Source: Anaerocolumna jejuensis DSM 15929 (GTDB taxonomy: Bacteria; Bacillota; Clostridia; Lachnospirales; Lachnospiraceae). From it: 64,000 bases of DNA. Positions 1 through 9,527 of this stretch are shown piece after piece. The stretch is from the NCBI RefSeq assembly GCF_900142215.1, contig NZ_FRAC01000009.1:186001-250000 (forward strand), in the 5' to 3' direction. A program made the translations under genes and the position numbers. The notes under the pieces were generated by a model. The model made no database searches. It was not told where the DNA came from and saw nothing but the letters and a program-made list of their open reading frames with translations. How positions within the stretch are numbered: position 1 is the first letter of the stretch; every line of letters starts with the position of its first letter.

Positions 1-1232
1 CGGGCACCTTCTTCACTGTTTATATAATCAAGATAAGTAAGAGCAGCTTCGATATTGGAACAGGTGCTCGGGAAAATAATAGCGGGAGAACCTGCGCGGC
101 CGTTCTGCTCAAGCTGTACTAACGGCTGTCCGTCCTTATAGGTCATAGGTCCTACAGGAACATACTTCATTTCCGGATGAGCACTGTATAAACCGGTAAG
201 CTTTGTAGAATTAATAACAGAGCTATATTGGGCTGAAGCAAATAATGCTGTTCCGTTTCCGACTTTCTCATCGGCCTGGGCATCCGACTGCTTAAAGCAC
301 TCTACATCCAGTAATCCCTGATTAACAAGCTTCCAGATGAAAAGCTGTCTATTGGTCCAATCCTCTGTTAAAGGAACGTAATTATAGGTACCGTCTGCCT
401 GTTTGATATAATTACTGAATTTCTTGTCGGAAAGATTAATGGAATATCCTGAACTGTCCCATCCGTTATGATAAGTAGTGGCAACAATCGTGTCATTGCC
501 ATTTACATCTTTAAATCCATGCTCTTTGGCTTTTACCATGAAATTGTATAAATCATCCGATGTTTTAATTGTAGTCGGATCAATTCCCAAGGCCTTCAGA
601 ACATCACCGCGGACAAATACACCATATGCCCAGTTTGTCACATCAGCTGTATCTCCGGGCGTTTCCTGAGGCAAAATATATTTATGACCATCAAAGCCTT
701 TAAAATTCAAATCATTTTCAAGATAAGACTGTGATACAATTCCCACATCATAAGAATTTGCCAGATTCGGATAATTGGGCAAATAGTCTTCGATAGGAAG
801 CAGTCTGCCTTCTGTAGCCGCTTTCTTAATAACTGCTGTTTCACCGGCACTGCCGCCCCAATACGGTGCATTGATGATATCCGGCATATCACCGGAAGCA
901 AACATCAGATTCAGTTTTTCGGTTTCACTCATCATGATTCCTTCAAACTCGACCGTAACGCCGGTTTTTTCTCTGATTTTCTTTGCAACTTCATTGTTGT
1001 ACTGGTCAGATGCTGTTTTAAAACCGCCATTCCAGCATATCAGCATTTTTAATTTTACATCGTCGAACTTTTTAGCTCCGCCTGCATCTGCTGCACCTTC
1101 TGTTGTACTGCTTTCCCCCTTGGAATCAGCCGGCTTCGAATCATTTTTTGTGCTGCCGGGTTTTCCGCACCCTGAAAGCAGTGTAGCCGCCATCATCATT
1201 ACCATTAAGATACTAAGTAACTTTTTTTTCAT
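1..1232 (-). CDS. Extracellular sugar-binding lipoprotein of CUT1 ABC importer (partial)
   Basis: Solute-binding protein of an ABC importer, anchored as a lipoprotein on the outer face of the membrane. The visible start is ATG at 1232 behind AAAAGGAG. A short hydrophobic signal peptide ends in the lipobox LLSGC, followed by a Ser/Thr/Gly/Asp-rich linker and a family 1 binding fold (EKLNLMFASGDMPDI, then YILPQETP). The 3' end runs off the window, so the C-terminal part is missing. It lies just upstream, in the direction of transcription, of nothing visible but directly downstream of the two permeases at 1298-3167. Paired with LplB/YtcP-type permeases, it most resembles B. subtilis YtcQ/LplA. 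The sugar is unknown. Confidence 0.9.
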   Translation of the reverse strand, partial: MKKKLLSILMVMMMAATLLSGCGKPGSTKNDSKPADSKGESSTTEGAADAGGAKKFDDVKLKMLICWNGGFKTASDQYNNEVAKKIREKTGVTVEFEGIMMSETEKLNLMFASGDMPDIINAPYWGGSAGETAVIKKAATEGRLLPIEDYLPNYPNLANSYDVGIVSQSYLENDLNFKGFDGHKYILPQETPGDTADVTNWAYGVFVRGDVLKALGIDPTTIKTSDDLYNFMVKAKEHGFKDVNGNDTIVATTYHNGWDSSGYSINLSDKKFSNYIKQADGTYNYVPLTEDWTNRQLFIWKLVNQGLLDVECFKQSDAQADEKVGNGTALFASAQYSSVINSTKLTGLYSAHPEMKYVPVGPMTYKDGQPLVQLEQNGRAGSPAIIFPSTCSNIEAALTYLDYINSEEGA

Positions 1233-1297
1233 AGACATTCTCCTTTTCATTTTTTGTATGCTTTTTATGGGCCGCTTTTAGCAGCTCCTTCATACCA

Positions 1298-2188
1298 TCA
1301 GCCTTTTACGGAACCGATCATAACGCCTTTTACATAGTACTTTTGCAAAAACGGATAAACTACTACGATAGGCATTGTAAGCAGCATAACAAATGCCATT
1401 TGCAAAGATTGGGATGTATAAGTGGTCATTGCTGTTAAGCTCGTTTCCTGCCCCACCTTAATCGTAGAAGATGCCGTTGCTTCGCTGAGGAGCCTTTGCA
1501 GTAAAGTGGCAGCCGGATACAAAGCCGTCCTGCTCTGATAATAAGCCCCGGTAAACCAGTCATTCCAATGCCCTACCCCGATAAACAAAGCCAGCGTAGC
1601 CAGTATTGGCTTAGACAAAGGAATAAAGATGCCAAACAGAATCCTGGTTTCACCTGCCCCGTCAATTTGGGCCGACTCTCTTAACTCCGACGGAATATTA
1701 TCAAAATAAGTCCGAAGCAGAAGGAAATTAAAAAAGCTATAAACGGCCGGTATAACATAAAGCAGAAAGCTTTTGGTCAGCCCCATGTCACGAAGCAGCA
1801 TGTAATAAGGAATCATTCCGCCTCCGAATATGGTAGTAAAGTAAAAAAAGAAAGTAAAAAATGTTTTACCCGGTAAGGTCTTAACACTTAGCGCATAGGC
1901 AATCAGCGCTGTGAAAAATAACCCAAGCACTACTCCCAGCAAGGTTCTTGCTACAGATATTGATAAGGAATCAAAAATACGCGAATCCTTGAAAGCATGA
2001 GCGAAATTTTCCAAAGTAAATACACGCGGCCAGAAGAATACACCTCCTTTTGCAAAATCCCTGCCGGTATTTAAGGAAGCTATCAGAACATACCAGAAAG
2101 GATATAAGGAAATGAAGCCAAATAAAGCAAGAAATATGTAATTACAGACCATGAATATTTTTCGGGATTTTGATTCTTTTATTTTCAT
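1298..2188 (-). CDS. CUT1 carbohydrate ABC transporter permease (LplC/YtcP type)
   Basis: Inner-membrane permease of 296 residues with about six hydrophobic segments, starting near residue 12. The cytoplasmic EAA-like loop reads ELRESAQIDGAGETRILFGI around residues 165-185 and contacts the ATPase. The C-terminus is PFLQKYYVKGVMIGSVKG, typical of YtcP/LplC proteins. It follows the LplB-type permease by 31 bp and precedes the binding protein, so the order permease-permease-lipoprotein is that of Lpl/Ytc oligosaccharide systems. No ATPase gene is present; such systems usually share a general MsmX-like ATPase encoded elsewhere (family knowledge). Confidence 0.93.
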   Translation of the reverse strand: MKIKESKSRKIFMVCNYIFLALFGFISLYPFWYVLIASLNTGRDFAKGGVFFWPRVFTLENFAHAFKDSRIFDSLSISVARTLLGVVLGLFFTALIAYALSVKTLPGKTFFTFFFYFTTIFGGGMIPYYMLLRDMGLTKSFLLYVIPAVYSFFNFLLLRTYFDNIPSELRESAQIDGAGETRILFGIFIPLSKPILATLALFIGVGHWNDWFTGAYYQSRTALYPAATLLQRLLSEATASSTIKVGQETSLTAMTTYTSQSLQMAFVMLLTMPIVVVYPFLQKYYVKGVMIGSVKG

Positions 2189-2219
2189 AATAGGTATAAC
2201 CTTCTTTCCTTGTTATGTA

Positions 2220-3167
2220 TTACCATATGCTTACTTCCATAAACTTCTTGGAAACCGTATTTGTCAGTGCCATCAGTGCAAACGCAAAAACAGATTTGAA
2301 CAGACCGATTGCCGTAGCATACTCAAACCTGCCGTAATTCAAACCGGTTTTCAGCACAAAGGTATCAAGGATTTCTGAAATTTGAGTATTGGCAGGCTGC
2401 TGCAATAAGAGAACCTGGTCAAATCCTGCATTTAAAATACCTCCAACTGCAAAGATAAACATAATTCCGATAGTCCCTTTAATGGATGGCAATGTGATAT
2501 GCCATGTGCATTTTAGATGTCCTGCTCCGTCTACCGTAGCTGCTTCATAAAGCTCCTGGCTTACTCCTGAGAGCGCTGACAGATATATAATGGATCCCCA
2601 GCCTGCATTCTTCCAAATATCAGAAAGGACTACCATGGGATAGAAATACCCCTTCTCCCCCATAAAGAAAACAGAATCCAGACCAAAATCCTTTCTTATG
2701 TTATTTACAATTCCTCCGTATGGTGTAAAAATTACCGTCATCAAGGTGACTACTACAACCCAGGATACAAAATTGGGCAGATAACTCATAGTCTGAACGA
2801 CTTTTTTAAATTTAGCAGCCTTGACCTCATTTAACAGTAATGCTAAAAAAATGGGTGCGGGGAATCCGAAAATTATCTTAAGACCGCTGATTATAATGGT
2901 ATTTTTCATTACGATCCAAAAATCGGGTGACTTAATAAATTCCTCAAAATTCTGTAATCCCACCCAGGGACTTCCTAAAATACCAAGATTGTAATTGTAA
3001 GCTTTAAAAGCTAATAGTGCGCCATACATCGGGTAGTAGCAAAATACCAGCAGCCAGACCACACAGGGAAGGATAAACAGATATAATACCTTGTGTTTCA
3101 TAATTTGCTGCCATAATCTTCTTGTCCTTTCCTGTCTGGTTATCGAACCTGTTATGGTAGTTTTCAA
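2220..3167 (-). CDS. CUT1 carbohydrate ABC transporter permease (LplB/YteP type)
   Basis: Inner-membrane permease of 315 residues. The start is a TTG at 3167 behind AAGGAGTG. A basic N-terminus precedes the first membrane helix (YLFILPCVVWLLVFCYYP), and the EAA loop is ELYEAATVDGAGHLKCTWHI. The LPNFVSWVVVV segment is characteristic of LplB/YteP. It is the first gene of the transporter operon, lying downstream of a terminator that separates it from the yesN-like gene. The regulator pair at 3358-6900 on the same strand is the usual genomic partner of this transporter type and probably controls it. Confidence 0.92.
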   Translation of the reverse strand: MKTTITGSITRQERTRRLWQQIMKHKVLYLFILPCVVWLLVFCYYPMYGALLAFKAYNYNLGILGSPWVGLQNFEEFIKSPDFWIVMKNTIIISGLKIIFGFPAPIFLALLLNEVKAAKFKKVVQTMSYLPNFVSWVVVVTLMTVIFTPYGGIVNNIRKDFGLDSVFFMGEKGYFYPMVVLSDIWKNAGWGSIIYLSALSGVSQELYEAATVDGAGHLKCTWHITLPSIKGTIGIMFIFAVGGILNAGFDQVLLLQQPANTQISEILDTFVLKTGLNYGRFEYATAIGLFKSVFAFALMALTNTVSKKFMEVSIW

Positions 3168-3284
3168 AAGCTTTTCACTCCTTTCATGTGTTGTGAGACA
3201 ATTTTACAACCCTTAACTGTAAATAAATATCAATTATTTTCATGATTACTATGCACTTTTTTAATTTTCGTTGTTATTTAATAC

Positions 3285-3324
3285 AAAAAAAGTTCTCAAA
3301 CAACATGTGTTTAAGAACTTTTTA
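3285..3324 (-). terminator. Rho-independent terminator after the YesN-like gene
   Basis: An inverted repeat AAAAGTTCT...AGAACTTTTT with a loop around ACATG lies 30-70 bp past the stop of the response regulator and has T-runs on both strands. It would end the yesM-yesN transcript and separate it from the permease operon. Confidence 0.8.
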
Positions 3325-3357
3325 CTATCATTTTTATTTTTCCTATTATTTTACACG

Positions 3358-5028
3358 TCATTTTTCACGAAATTCATTTGGCGTACATCCCGCATGTTTT
3401 TTAAAGGTGCGCATAAAATAACTCAGATTGCTGAAACCACAGCTCTCAGAAATATCAAAGATACATAAACCGGTCTCCTTAAGAAGCTTCTTTGCATAAT
3501 CGATTCTTAAGGTAATAATATACTTTGTAATATTGATGCCAAATTCCTTATTATAAGAGGTGGAAAGATACCCCAGCGAAATACAAAATTTCTGTGACAG
3601 GAAATTCGTGCACAATTCACTGCTGGTAAAATTATTTTCTATGTAGCTTTTTACAATCAGCAGAACGGACCTTGCATCTGCGGTCACTGCCATCCACTGG
3701 CTGAGTACTGTTGTTATCGTCCGGCAAAGGCTTTCAACCAGCTCTTCCCTGTCGGAAAACTCATCGATGATTCCGCCGGACAAGCATTCCGTACCAAGCA
3801 TGGACACGATATTTCCACCTGCTTTTTTGATGCAGGTTCGTGCCAGTATGCAGATAAGCTCCACATAAAGCATGCGGATATGCATAGCCGTACCGGGTAT
3901 ATCTACGGAAAAAATCCGCTGTACTGTTGTAAGGGCTTCTTTTAAATCACCTGCCGCCAGTAACCTTTGGTATAGCTTAAATTCCTCTTCCGGCAAATTG
4001 TAAGTGGCCTTCTCCTCCCATTCCCTCCAGTAAAATATTCGCCCTTCCGGACTGCTCTCTAAGGAAAAGCGTAAATCCAGGGCCTGCCTGGCCTGGGTCA
4101 GTAATGCTCCGGTTACGGATTCCTCCAGCCCGGACACGCCAGCATATAAGACAATATTCAGCCTCCTGTGAATCCTCCGGTTAATTTCATGAAAGCTTTG
4201 TAAAATTGTTTCTTCCGACTTTTTACGGTCTTTATGAAAGGCAGCCGCAATTACGGTAATCTGCTGGTTGGGAGCAAAGTTATGAAAGGTCAGGAACCAC
4301 GGTCCCCCAACCTCCTGTATGATATCCTGAACAGCGCGCCGCAGCTTATCAAAATACTGCCTGCCTTTTCCGCTGTTATCGCCGATATCAGCTAAGGATT
4401 GGTCCGTAACGCCCTCGTATTCAACGGACTTTAAAGGTACTCTGCCTTCACTCTGGCCTGCCGTACAGGAAGACAGCCTGAATACTCCTATCTGATAAAA
4501 TTCCGCATTGGCAGGAAATAATTCTGCCGCAGAAAAATCAAGACTTGTTTTCATGCCATTTAAAAATGCAATCAGCTGTTCCCTCTGGCTCTCATTTAAC
4601 CTGTCATCCTCCAGCTTCCCGCCATTAAAAAGACTTTGCAGCACATTTCGCTGGTGCATTCCTATTGCAATTGCCTTTGACAAAGTGCCGGTCAATTCCT
4701 CCTGCCTGACAGGCTTCAGCAAATAATCAACCACCCCTAAGGCTATGGCCTCTTTGGCATAATTGAATTCTGAGTAACCGGAGATTAATACCGAGGCCAG
4801 TCCCGGCACGTAGCTCCTGGCTATCTTCACCAGTTCGATTCCGCTCATTTCTCCCATCATAATATCGGTAAGCAGAATATCCGGCTTATGCTCCTTGATC
4901 TTTTCCAGAGCTTCCTCCGCTGAAGAAGCCTCCATTACCCATTTAAATCCAAAACCGCTCCGGCTGACTTTATATAATATATCCGCACAGGCTAATTTTT
5001 CGTCATCCACTATTAATATACTAAGCAT
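3358..5028 (-). CDS. YesN-type response regulator with AraC DNA-binding domain
   Basis: Cytoplasmic response regulator of 556 residues. The receiver domain fills the first 120 residues: SILIVDDEKLA at the N-terminus, phosphoacceptor Asp in DILLTDIMMG, and Lys in YLLKPVRQEEL. A long middle region follows, then a C-terminal AraC domain of two helix-turn-helix motifs (LSQKFCISLGYLSTSYNKEFG, then ISESCGFSNLSYFMRTFKK). ATG at 5028 has GGAGAAAAGG just upstream and is preferred to the TTG five codons earlier. It starts 18 bp after the sensor gene ends. By family knowledge it would activate a sugar transporter operon, most likely the one immediately downstream. Confidence 0.92.
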   Translation of the reverse strand: MLSILIVDDEKLACADILYKVSRSGFGFKWVMEASSAEEALEKIKEHKPDILLTDIMMGEMSGIELVKIARSYVPGLASVLISGYSEFNYAKEAIALGVVDYLLKPVRQEELTGTLSKAIAIGMHQRNVLQSLFNGGKLEDDRLNESQREQLIAFLNGMKTSLDFSAAELFPANAEFYQIGVFRLSSCTAGQSEGRVPLKSVEYEGVTDQSLADIGDNSGKGRQYFDKLRRAVQDIIQEVGGPWFLTFHNFAPNQQITVIAAAFHKDRKKSEETILQSFHEINRRIHRRLNIVLYAGVSGLEESVTGALLTQARQALDLRFSLESSPEGRIFYWREWEEKATYNLPEEEFKLYQRLLAAGDLKEALTTVQRIFSVDIPGTAMHIRMLYVELICILARTCIKKAGGNIVSMLGTECLSGGIIDEFSDREELVESLCRTITTVLSQWMAVTADARSVLLIVKSYIENNFTSSELCTNFLSQKFCISLGYLSTSYNKEFGINITKYIITLRIDYAKKLLKETGLCIFDISESCGFSNLSYFMRTFKKHAGCTPNEFREK

Positions 5029-5046
5029 ACCTTTTCTCCACAATTT

Positions 5047-6900
5047 CTATGCTGTCCTGCCACAGGGCATCCGAACTGATACACATACTCCCTTTACCTC
5101 TCCCCCGCTTGCTATCTGGAGCCCGTAATCCGCCCCATACTGCAGGCGAATCCGCTGATGGACATTTAAGAGTCCGATATTGCTGCTATCCCTATCCATA
5201 ACCGTTATTTGTGCTTCCGGTTCCGCTATGCGCTCCTGTATGGCGGAGAGTCTTTCGGGTGAGATTCCTTCCCCGTTATCCTGTATGGATATAACAAGCG
5301 CATCCTGTATCCTCACCGCCCATATGCGAATACTCCTGTCTTCCCCCTTCTCCGTCATTTGATTCTTAAATCCATGCTTAAAGGCATTTTCTATCAAGGG
5401 CTGGAGAATGAGCTTCGGCACCTGGCAGCCATACAGGTCTTCCCCGATATCCACACTGTAAGTAAAGGCATTTTGGTACCGGATACTCTGGATATACAAA
5501 TAATCCGATATATTGGAAAGCTCCTCTTTTAACGTTACGTTGGGTCTGGATACCTCGGAAGAATACCGGAACATAGCGGATAATGCCGCTATCATTTCCG
5601 TTGTGCTGTCCGCCCCCTCCATACAGGCCATAGCCGAAATGGTATTCAGCGTATTATAAAGAAAATGGGGATTAATACAGGACATCAACGCCTGTTCACG
5701 GGCAGTCATCACCTGCATTTTCGCAGTATACTCTTCCTGAATCAGGGTCTGAATCCGCTTTTGCATCCGGAAAAGGTGCCTTTCAATTCGTGCAAGCTCA
5801 TCCTTCCCTCCTATAGGTTCTGCCGGCTGTACTTCTTTTTCATCAAACTTATCCATCTTTCCTATAAGCATATTTAATTTTCTGTTATAAAGCCGGTTCG
5901 AAAGGATCAGTAACAGCATCATAAATACAAGCAGTACCACCGTTGCAAATATTGCACCAATTCCATCCGACTTGGACATCTGTTTCGGATCAAACAAAAT
6001 CACGGCAGTTGCATCAATTGAACCCAGCTTCCTTGTCAAAACATGAAAGACTTCTGAATTTCCCTTTTCATCGGTAAGCTTGAACTTTTTAGATAATTCC
6101 CCGCTTTCCTGTATTTCCTGATAAATCTCCTTCATCCGGTCTTGAGTCAAATTAATTTTCCTTTCCCGGGTTGGGGAAGAATAATCATAGATAACATTAC
6201 CGCTTTTATCATCAAACATGAATACGCTGTTAAAAGAACTCTTATAGGGAAGGAATAAAGTGCCGGTATCCACCGTAATGGTCTGACAGCAATAGCCCTG
6301 CCCCCATACGCCGGATTTTGAGTTATAGTTATTGATGATTCCAGCCAGGGTCAGATGGTAGGTATGGGTTACATCGGAATATGTATACCACCACTGGGGA
6401 CTGCTCTCCTTTAAGCCCTTAAACCAGGACTTATCCATAACCTTATTAACATCCCAGAAATAATACCCGTCCGCCGGAAGATAGGTGTATAATCTTTGAC
6501 TGATGACCTCCTGGGACTGGTAGAGGAAAAATGTCATTTCATTTATCCTCTGCCCTAATTCCGCGCTTAGGATTACCATTTCGGAACGGCTGATATTCTT
6601 ATTAAAAATATGATTACGTAAATCATTGCTCATGGAAACCACTCCCATGGCTGTGATATAATTTGATAATTTATCCTCAATACCGGAAATATAAATATCA
6701 GCAGAATTCTTTTGTATGCCATAAATTTCACTGTTCACCTTCATCAGATAATTTCCCACCAGATTCCAGATTCCTATGGATGCAATTAACACAATCATAA
6801 CGGTAATCATCAGCATGGAATGCATGGAGGTTAGCAGCATAAATTTCCGCAATCTCTGCTTCCCTGTAGTTTTAATCCTTTTTCTCGGAATTTCTTTCAC
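5047..6900 (-). CDS. YesM-type sensor histidine kinase
   Basis: Membrane sensor kinase of 617 residues. There is one membrane helix near residues 22-45, an extracytoplasmic dCache-like sensing region to about residue 300, a second helix (AIFATVVLLVFMMLLLIL), a HAMP region, then the His_kinase domain. The phosphoacceptor segment is SCINPHFLYNTLNTISAM, and the ATPase part has LQPLIENAFKHGF and QDNGEGI. The start is GTG at 6900 with AAGGAG at good spacing. It forms an operon with the YesN-type regulator. The partner ligand is probably an extracellular sugar or polysaccharide fragment (inference from the neighbouring importer). Confidence 0.92.
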   Translation of the reverse strand: MKEIPRKRIKTTGKQRLRKFMLLTSMHSMLMITVMIVLIASIGIWNLVGNYLMKVNSEIYGIQKNSADIYISGIEDKLSNYITAMGVVSMSNDLRNHIFNKNISRSEMVILSAELGQRINEMTFFLYQSQEVISQRLYTYLPADGYYFWDVNKVMDKSWFKGLKESSPQWWYTYSDVTHTYHLTLAGIINNYNSKSGVWGQGYCCQTITVDTGTLFLPYKSSFNSVFMFDDKSGNVIYDYSSPTRERKINLTQDRMKEIYQEIQESGELSKKFKLTDEKGNSEVFHVLTRKLGSIDATAVILFDPKQMSKSDGIGAIFATVVLLVFMMLLLILSNRLYNRKLNMLIGKMDKFDEKEVQPAEPIGGKDELARIERHLFRMQKRIQTLIQEEYTAKMQVMTAREQALMSCINPHFLYNTLNTISAMACMEGADSTTEMIAALSAMFRYSSEVSRPNVTLKEELSNISDYLYIQSIRYQNAFTYSVDIGEDLYGCQVPKLILQPLIENAFKHGFKNQMTEKGEDRSIRIWAVRIQDALVISIQDNGEGISPERLSAIQERIAEPEAQITVMDRDSSNIGLLNVHQRIRLQYGADYGLQIASGGEVKGVCVSVRMPCGRTA

Positions 6901-6985
6901 CGGTCAGAACTCCTTTGCAATATATTATCTGCTAACCCTTCCCTTTGGGCTGAAAGGAACAGCCCCTGGCATCACCTTTTATGAA

Positions 6986-7024
6986 AGGAGCTGCTGCACC
7001 GTTTGTATAGATACAGCAGCTCCT
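6986..7024. other. GC-rich hairpin upstream of the yesM-like gene
   Basis: Perfect 11 bp arms AGGAGCTGCTG and CAGCAGCTCCT enclose a 17-base loop, 86 bp upstream of the sensor-kinase start, most likely in its 5' leader. There is no clear T-run on the minus strand, so a leader structure is as likely as a terminator. The rest of 6901-7190 is AT-rich and probably holds the promoter of the sensor-regulator operon; I see no gene in it. Confidence 0.5.
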
Positions 7025-7192
7025 CCTAAAATATAATTTCCGCATTTCTGCAATACGCAAGGATTGATATATTTTAATATTTTGTGATATTTTTGATATC
7101 ATCTGATATATATGTTACAAAATTATATGAATTCTGTCAATAATATATTAAAAAAATACCGGAATCCTTATTGCATTCTGACAAATAAACAT

Positions 7193-7240
7193 AAAAAGAG
7201 CTGTTGCCCAACTAACTTAATGTTAGTTTTGCAACAACTC
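7193..7240 (-). terminator. Rho-independent terminator after IMP dehydrogenase
   Basis: On the minus strand GAGTTGTTGC pairs with GCAACAGCTC, reinforced by an inner CTAAC/GTTAG pairing, and is followed by TTTTT. It lies 55 bp past the IMPDH stop codon. Confidence 0.85.
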
Positions 7241-7294
7241 CTTGGTGTTGAATTGACATGATTGACTGCTTTTATACGTATTCTTTAAGTCTGT

Positions 7295-8785
7295 TTAGTA
7301 ATCTTTATCTTTCAGTATGATATCATGGGCTCCGCCTTCCCGAATACTTATGGGGGAAACAAGGGTGATCCTTGCTTTTTTCTGAAATTCCTCTATGGAA
7401 GCGGCCCCGCAGCTTGACATTGTGGACTTTATCTTGCTGATAGTGACGGATAAATTATCCTTGAGTGCACCTGCATAAGGAACATAACTGTCAACACCTT
7501 CTTCAAAAAGAGTGTCTTTGTTGGCTGACATGCTGTATCGCTGCCAGTTCTTTGCTCGGTTTGATCCTTCTCCCCAATATTCCTTTACATATTCATTGCC
7601 TCTTTTCAGCTTCTTTCCCGGGCTTTCGTCAAACCTTGCAAAATATCTTCCCATCATTACAAAATCCGCTCCCATGGCCAGGGCTATAGCTATGTGATTG
7701 TCGTATACAATCCCTCCGTCAGAACATATGGGGATGTAGATACCTGTCTCCTCCTTATATCTATCCCTGGCACAAGCGACTTCCAGTATGGAAGTCGCCT
7801 GACCTCTTCCGATCCCCTTCTGCTCACGTGTGATACAAATAGACCCGCCACCGATGCCGACCTTTACAAAATCTGCCCCTGCATCAGCCAGATAACGGAA
7901 ACCTTCGGCATCAACCACATTGCCGGCACCAATATATGCCTTCGGAAAATTTGACTTTATATAGGTAATGGCATCATATTGCCAAGTGGAATAACCATCG
8001 GAAGAGTCCAGACACAATATGTCAGCACCTGCTTCCAGCAGTGCCGGGACTCGGTCCTGATAATCGTAAGTATTAATTCCGGCGCCTACAAGAAGGCTCT
8101 TCTTCTCATCAAGAAGCTCAAAAGGGTTCTCCTTATGAGCTTCGTAATCCTTACGGAACACCATATGGACCAGCTGCTGTTTTTCGTTGACGATAGGAAG
8201 ACAATTTAATTTATTTGCCCAAATCAAGTCATTGGCTTCATTTAAAAGAATCCCATCCCTCCCTGTAATAAGCGCTTCAAAAGGAGTCATAATATGACAG
8301 ACTTTTTTATCCAGGGAGTCCCTGCTTATTCTGTAATCTCTGCTTGTAATAATTCCGGTAAGAATACCGTCCGAATTTCCGTTAGAGGTAACAGCTATGG
8401 TAGAATGCCCGGTATCCTCCTTCAGCCTCAGTATATCATTCAAAGTGTGTTCCGGCGAAAGGTACGAATCGCATACAACAAAGCCTGATTTGAATTTTTT
8501 GACTTTCCGTATCATTTCAGCCTGAGAATCAATTGTCTGAGCCCCATATATAAATGACAGCCCTCCGCACCGGGCCAATGAAATGGCAAGTTTGTTGTCC
8601 GACACAGCCTGCATAATCGAAGATACAAACGGAATGTTAAGCCTTATGTGTGCCTCTCCTGTTCTAAATCTTGTAATAGGAGTCGTCAGATCAATTTTAT
8701 CAGGTATGCATAAGGGCGTAGATAAATTAGGGATCAGCAGATATTCATTAAAGGTTCTGGAAATTTCATTATATAGTTTAGCCAT
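7295..8785 (-). CDS. guaB: IMP dehydrogenase, Tritrichomonas-like type
   Basis: Cytoplasmic enzyme of 496 residues that oxidises IMP to XMP with NAD, the first step of GMP synthesis. It has an N-terminal barrel half, a CBS pair near residues 110-220, and the second barrel half with the catalytic Cys loop GIGGGSICITREQKG; the flap carries RAKNWQRYS with the Arg-Tyr pair. From memory, the loop, the flap and the C-terminal EEGVDSYVPYAG segment match the protozoan Tritrichomonas foetus enzyme far better than B. subtilis GuaB, so this is the divergent bacterial branch from which protist enzymes are thought to derive. ATG at 8785 follows GAGG. A terminator follows the gene. Confidence 0.93.
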   Translation of the reverse strand: MAKLYNEISRTFNEYLLIPNLSTPLCIPDKIDLTTPITRFRTGEAHIRLNIPFVSSIMQAVSDNKLAISLARCGGLSFIYGAQTIDSQAEMIRKVKKFKSGFVVCDSYLSPEHTLNDILRLKEDTGHSTIAVTSNGNSDGILTGIITSRDYRISRDSLDKKVCHIMTPFEALITGRDGILLNEANDLIWANKLNCLPIVNEKQQLVHMVFRKDYEAHKENPFELLDEKKSLLVGAGINTYDYQDRVPALLEAGADILCLDSSDGYSTWQYDAITYIKSNFPKAYIGAGNVVDAEGFRYLADAGADFVKVGIGGGSICITREQKGIGRGQATSILEVACARDRYKEETGIYIPICSDGGIVYDNHIAIALAMGADFVMMGRYFARFDESPGKKLKRGNEYVKEYWGEGSNRAKNWQRYSMSANKDTLFEEGVDSYVPYAGALKDNLSVTISKIKSTMSSCGAASIEEFQKKARITLVSPISIREGGAHDIILKDKDY

Positions 8786-8810
8786 TTGAGACCTCTTTTC
8801 TTTTTGCAGC

Positions 8811-9446
8811 TTAAAAGATGCTTTTCAATTCGCCGAAATTATTGATGATAAAGGTGGGGTTTTGCGCTTTCAGTTCTTCATAAGAATTGTTTCCATAGGT
8901 TACACCACAGGTGTGACAGCCTGCGCCCTGTCCCATCTGAAGGTCAAATACCGTATCCCCTACCACCAACGCCTCTTCCGGTTCACATTTTTCCTGCTCC
9001 AATATTAATCGTGCCATGTCCGGAGCCGGTTTTTTATTTTTTACGTCCTGTTCTCCGTAAATACGAGAAATGAAAGGACTTACCTTTAAATGATCCAGCA
9101 ATAGATGAAGAGCTTCTTTGCCCTTACTTGAGGCAACTGTAATAACGATTCCCTTTTGTGACAGGTACTCTATAGTACTCTTTACATTTGGAAACAGTGC
9201 AACACTTTTCATGCAGATATCCTGGTATTTTCTGCGGTATAAATCAATGGCATTATCTATCTGGCTGTCTGGGATTTTTAATACGGATGAAAAGGTATCC
9301 TTGAGCGGCAGCCCTATTTTTTCCTGTATGTCCTTCTCCTGGGCAATTCCATAGCCCAGCTGTTTTCCCGTGGCCTGAATTGTATTTACAATGCTGCTCT
9401 TTGTATCTGCTATTGTTCCGTCAAAATCTAATATTAAAAGCTTCAT
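8811..9446 (-). CDS. HAD-superfamily phosphatase (phosphoglycolate phosphatase-like)
   Basis: Cytoplasmic hydrolase of 211 residues. Motif I is LILDFDGTIADT at the very start, motif II VASSKGK, and motif IV GDTVFDLQMGQGAG; a helical cap lies between motif I and II. These fit the Gph/PpaX-like HAD subfamily, usually acting on small phosphate esters. The chosen ATG at 9446 puts the DxD motif at the N-terminus and has GAGGG upstream; an earlier in-frame start at 9491 would add 15 residues of unlikely sequence. It ends 25 bp before the IMP dehydrogenase start, so the two may be co-transcribed. The substrate is not evident. Confidence 0.85.
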   Translation of the reverse strand: MKLLILDFDGTIADTKSSIVNTIQATGKQLGYGIAQEKDIQEKIGLPLKDTFSSVLKIPDSQIDNAIDLYRRKYQDICMKSVALFPNVKSTIEYLSQKGIVITVASSKGKEALHLLLDHLKVSPFISRIYGEQDVKNKKPAPDMARLILEQEKCEPEEALVVGDTVFDLQMGQGAGCHTCGVTYGNNSYEELKAQNPTFIINNFGELKSIF

Positions 9447-9527
9447 GATCCATATCCCTCGCATCCTTATAATTACAGTTAATTTTATCATAATTCCAAT
9501 TCATAATGGCTGAAATTTCATTCTCTT

